A stretch of 64,000 bases of DNA, taken from Aselliscus stoliczkanus (lineage: Eukaryota; Chordata; Mammalia; Chiroptera; Hipposideridae). A model generated the notes under the pieces. The model was not told the origin of the DNA. It did no database searches and worked only from the letters and a program-made list of their open reading frames with translations. The translations under genes and the position numbers were made by a program. The DNA is taken from the NCBI GenBank assembly GCA_033961575.1, contig CM066727.1, positions 84,442,501-84,506,500 on the forward strand. The letters are read 5' to 3'. Of this stretch, positions 62,077 to 64,000 are shown piece after piece (position 1 is the first letter of the stretch; each line of letters opens with the position of its first letter).

Positions 62077-62149
62077 CTGAGCAAGGTTTGTGTCACTGTG
62101 CTGCTTGCTTCCTTGGGAAGTATGGAGAGGTGCACCATGCACAGGAATT
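62077..62149 (-). CDS. Candidate internal coding exon, 73 nt, gene unidentified
   Basis: On the minus strand the segment is preceded by a strong pyrimidine tract ending 'tttttttctccttccag' and followed by CAG/gtgagtgac, a near-ideal splice donor. With one leading base the whole segment is open: 24 codons beginning IPVHGAPLHTSQG and ending SDTNLAQ. A second frame (FLCMVHLSILPKEA...) is also open; the third has a stop. The length (3n+1) is a usual internal exon size. It is less AT-rich than its flanks and is not part of any repeat I recognise. I cannot name the protein. The polar, Ser/His/Gln-rich reading would suit a linker or an alternatively spliced insert. A non-coding RNA exon is the main alternative. 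No partner exon was found in the window. Confidence 0.4.
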
Positions 62150-62331
62150 CTGGAAGGAGAAAAAAAAGGAAGGATATTTCAGCAAATAGAAATTTAAAAA
62201 ACTATCATCTGTCCTTGAAGAAATAAAAGCAAGTTGCATTCTTGGGACTTATTTTTGTCTTAAGGGGTGGTGGGTTTAATGATTTTTCAAGGTCCATATT
62301 TTAGTTACATCCCTATAATACTGTATCTATA
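62150..62331. promoter_or_regulatory. Pyrimidine tract and acceptor region for the candidate exon (minus strand)
   Basis: The plus-strand purine run at 62150-62172 becomes a C/T tract on the minus strand immediately before the AG. The rest, to the mariner derivative, has nothing named. Confidence 0.4.
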
Positions 62332-62577
62332 GAGGGTGCCAAAAAATGTATACCCATTTTAAGAAAGGAAAACTGTATTAAAATTATAATACTCAATATA
62401 TACCCAGAACAAAAGAAGAATACAAGTCAAGTTTGACTTCTGCAATTACAAGAGTTGCTCAAAGTGGTTACCATTAGTGTCCCGACACTTCTGATTATAG
62501 CAAACTACTGCTTGAGCAACATTGACCAATGTGTTAACATCTCTTAAAATGTGTATACATTTTTTTGGCACCCCTGG
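62332..62577 (-). mobile_element. Tc1/mariner internal-deletion derivative, copy 2 (~246 bp)
   Basis: TA flanks on both sides (62330-62331 and 62578-62579). The inverted ends share 'gggtgccaaaaaa.tgtata'. The minus strand keeps the mariner C-terminal coding piece, here CRDTNGNHFEQLL and a stop, aligned with the copy at 9245-9479. The ends are closer to perfect than in copy 1. No catalytic core. Confidence 0.83.
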
Positions 62578-62579
62578 TA

Positions 62580-64000
62580 TTAGTCAAATATTTAGAGGCA
62601 ACTCATGTAGCTTTATATAAGCTAATGATGGATGTTATTTTATAATAAAAGAAACTTATGACAAATATGAAACATATGATGAAAAATTTTGCATTATCCA
62701 CATGTGTGTACACACACACACATACATGTAGATTGAATTAATTTTTTATTTGGTTGGACTTTATTATTTATTAATGGTAAAGAAAAATGAATATCACCTA
62801 TTGTGAAGGGTCCAAAATTCACTTGAAAAATATATTGGAGACCTCCTGGTTTATTATCATGGGGTAAAACAAGACACACTGGATCATATTTATTTTAATG
62901 ACATAGGGATATGGGGAAGAAAAATCCTTCTCAAAAATTTACGCTTTCCCAGGCAATTGGTGTCAGCAAACAATAATCAAATTTCATACAAAACTCTCTT
63001 TTCAGTTCACTTTTATAACTCTCTAATGTTGTTCTGCCTTTCAATAATAGGTAATTGGAAAAGGCAATACACATTATACAAATGTTTTCTCTTGGATTTC
63101 TGAAAAAGGTGACTTTTTCAAAAAGTAAAAGTCAAAGTATTTCTAAGTCAGGGAAATCTCCTATAATTAAAGCCTCCAGCTGCATGCATTTTTAATTCCA
63201 CAGGCAACATAGTAATTGACATATGTGATTCTGGATCATACTTCAGATTTTAAATTATTTTCGTCTGCCGAAATGTGTTTAAGTGCACTAACCAGATATA
63301 CTTTCAGTAATTCGGCTTTTAATGACTATCCTTCACTTCAGAGCTACCTTTGATGCTAAAATATTCTAAGAAATAATGTAGTTTCCTCACATGCTGGTTG
63401 GGTTACAGTCAGATGTTTCTTAAATATTTCATGTAAGAACTCTCCCTGACCCCTACCGCTGTGAAAATGTGAGGAGATTTTCCTTACAATAATTTTATAT
63501 CTTGTAGTTCACCAAATTAACTGGAATGATCAGGACCTCAACTGAAATTGATTGCTGAACCAAAAATAAGATCAAAGCAATAAATCAAAAGGATATAGCA
63601 GATGTAAAAATATAAATTACAAGAATAAGTTTAGAATAATTAATATTTGCAAAATGGCTATGCAAAAGACCTTAGAAGGTGCAAAGCTCATATAGCACAT
63701 TAAAATCTAAAATTTTAAATACACCTCTGAGCCCAAGAAAAGACTGCCAATTCCTACTTATTTTGCTGTAAAGACAGTAGGCATGATACCACAGAGCTTT
63801 GTAGGCATGATACCACAGAGCTTTATTAACAATTACACTAATTTCTATGCTTATTTTCTCTAGAGCTCTAAACTTCTTGTTACAGGGCTATTCAGACACA
63901 TATGAGCATTTAAAAGATTTCCAGTTACCTATCGTACATATCAGCCAAAGTTATAGTTTCTATACTTTCTCCTTAAATTGTTTAGAAAAAATATGAAGAT
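62580..64000. other. Unassigned non-coding stretch
   Basis: No gene is seen. A short (CA)n tract lies at 62706-62723. 63170-63370 is complex and repeat-free in appearance. The window ends in AT-rich sequence. Confidence 0.4.
63777..63824. repeat. 24-bp tandem duplication
   Basis: The unit 'gtaggcatgataccacagag' plus 'cttt' occurs twice back to back without a difference. Confidence 0.93.

Noticed and set aside
1..64000. Bacterial-type systems: operons, CRISPR arrays, phage or plasmid modules.
   Set aside because: The repeat content (L1, L2, MIR, SINE, Tigger, mariner) shows mammalian nuclear DNA; no spaced direct-repeat array or operon structure exists.

Overview
This is AT-rich nuclear DNA from a placental mammal. 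It is built almost entirely of interspersed repeats, microsatellites and unassigned non-coding sequence. The L1 3' ends are of the laurasiatherian type (about 6.74-7.04, 22.95-23.40, 44.03-44.34 and 45.24-45.56 kb). A tRNA-derived SINE family is present in five copies, several with clear target-site duplications. Compact Tc1/mariner elements with well-preserved inverted repeats are also present. Together these suggest a bat, but the species assignment is inference. I find no intact protein-coding gene, no rRNA or tRNA gene and no CRISPR array. Apart from short simple-repeat reading frames, the long ORFs are chance frames or pieces of transposons.

Layout: 1-9 kb holds old L1 (3.5-4.3), an LTR-like remnant (4.3-4.8), an L1 3' end (6.7-7.0), an L2 remnant (7.8-8.0) and two opposed L1 pieces (8.7-9.2). 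9-13 kb holds two mariner derivatives: a deletion derivative at 9.24 kb and a foldback element at 11.70-12.26 kb. 13-24 kb holds MIR, L2, LTR and L1 remnants and the first SINE (23.4 kb). 24-37 kb is mostly unassigned, but contains a retroposed SINE-like fragment with an 18-bp duplication (28.7 kb), a retroposed purine-rich block (30.5 kb) and an L1 3' segment (33.1-33.9 kb). 37.16-39.87 kb is a complete but dead Tigger element (pogo superfamily) with a small hAT element inserted in its transposase. 40-48 kb holds LTR, MIR and nested L1 insertions and a long composite SINE (47.1-47.5 kb). 49.6-52.1 kb is one old L1 split by an LTR-like remnant. 56.2-57.7 kb is an antisense L1ME split by an 81-bp mariner MITE. 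The last 7 kb hold two SINEs, a MIR, a second mariner deletion derivative and the best coding candidate.

The best coding candidate is a 73-nt open segment on the minus strand at 62077-62149. It has a strong pyrimidine tract and AG acceptor, and a CAG/GTGAGT donor. Weaker exon-like signals lie at 15451-15634 and about 29302-29367 on the plus strand. If the minus-strand exon is real, most of the window would be intron or flank of an unidentified minus-strand gene.

No novel multi-gene system is visible. The most informative structures are transposon fossils: the foldback mariner, the Tigger/hAT nest, two sibling mariner deletion derivatives that keep the same C-terminal coding piece, the MADE1-sized mariner MITE, the long composite SINE, and the retroposed (GA)-rich block.
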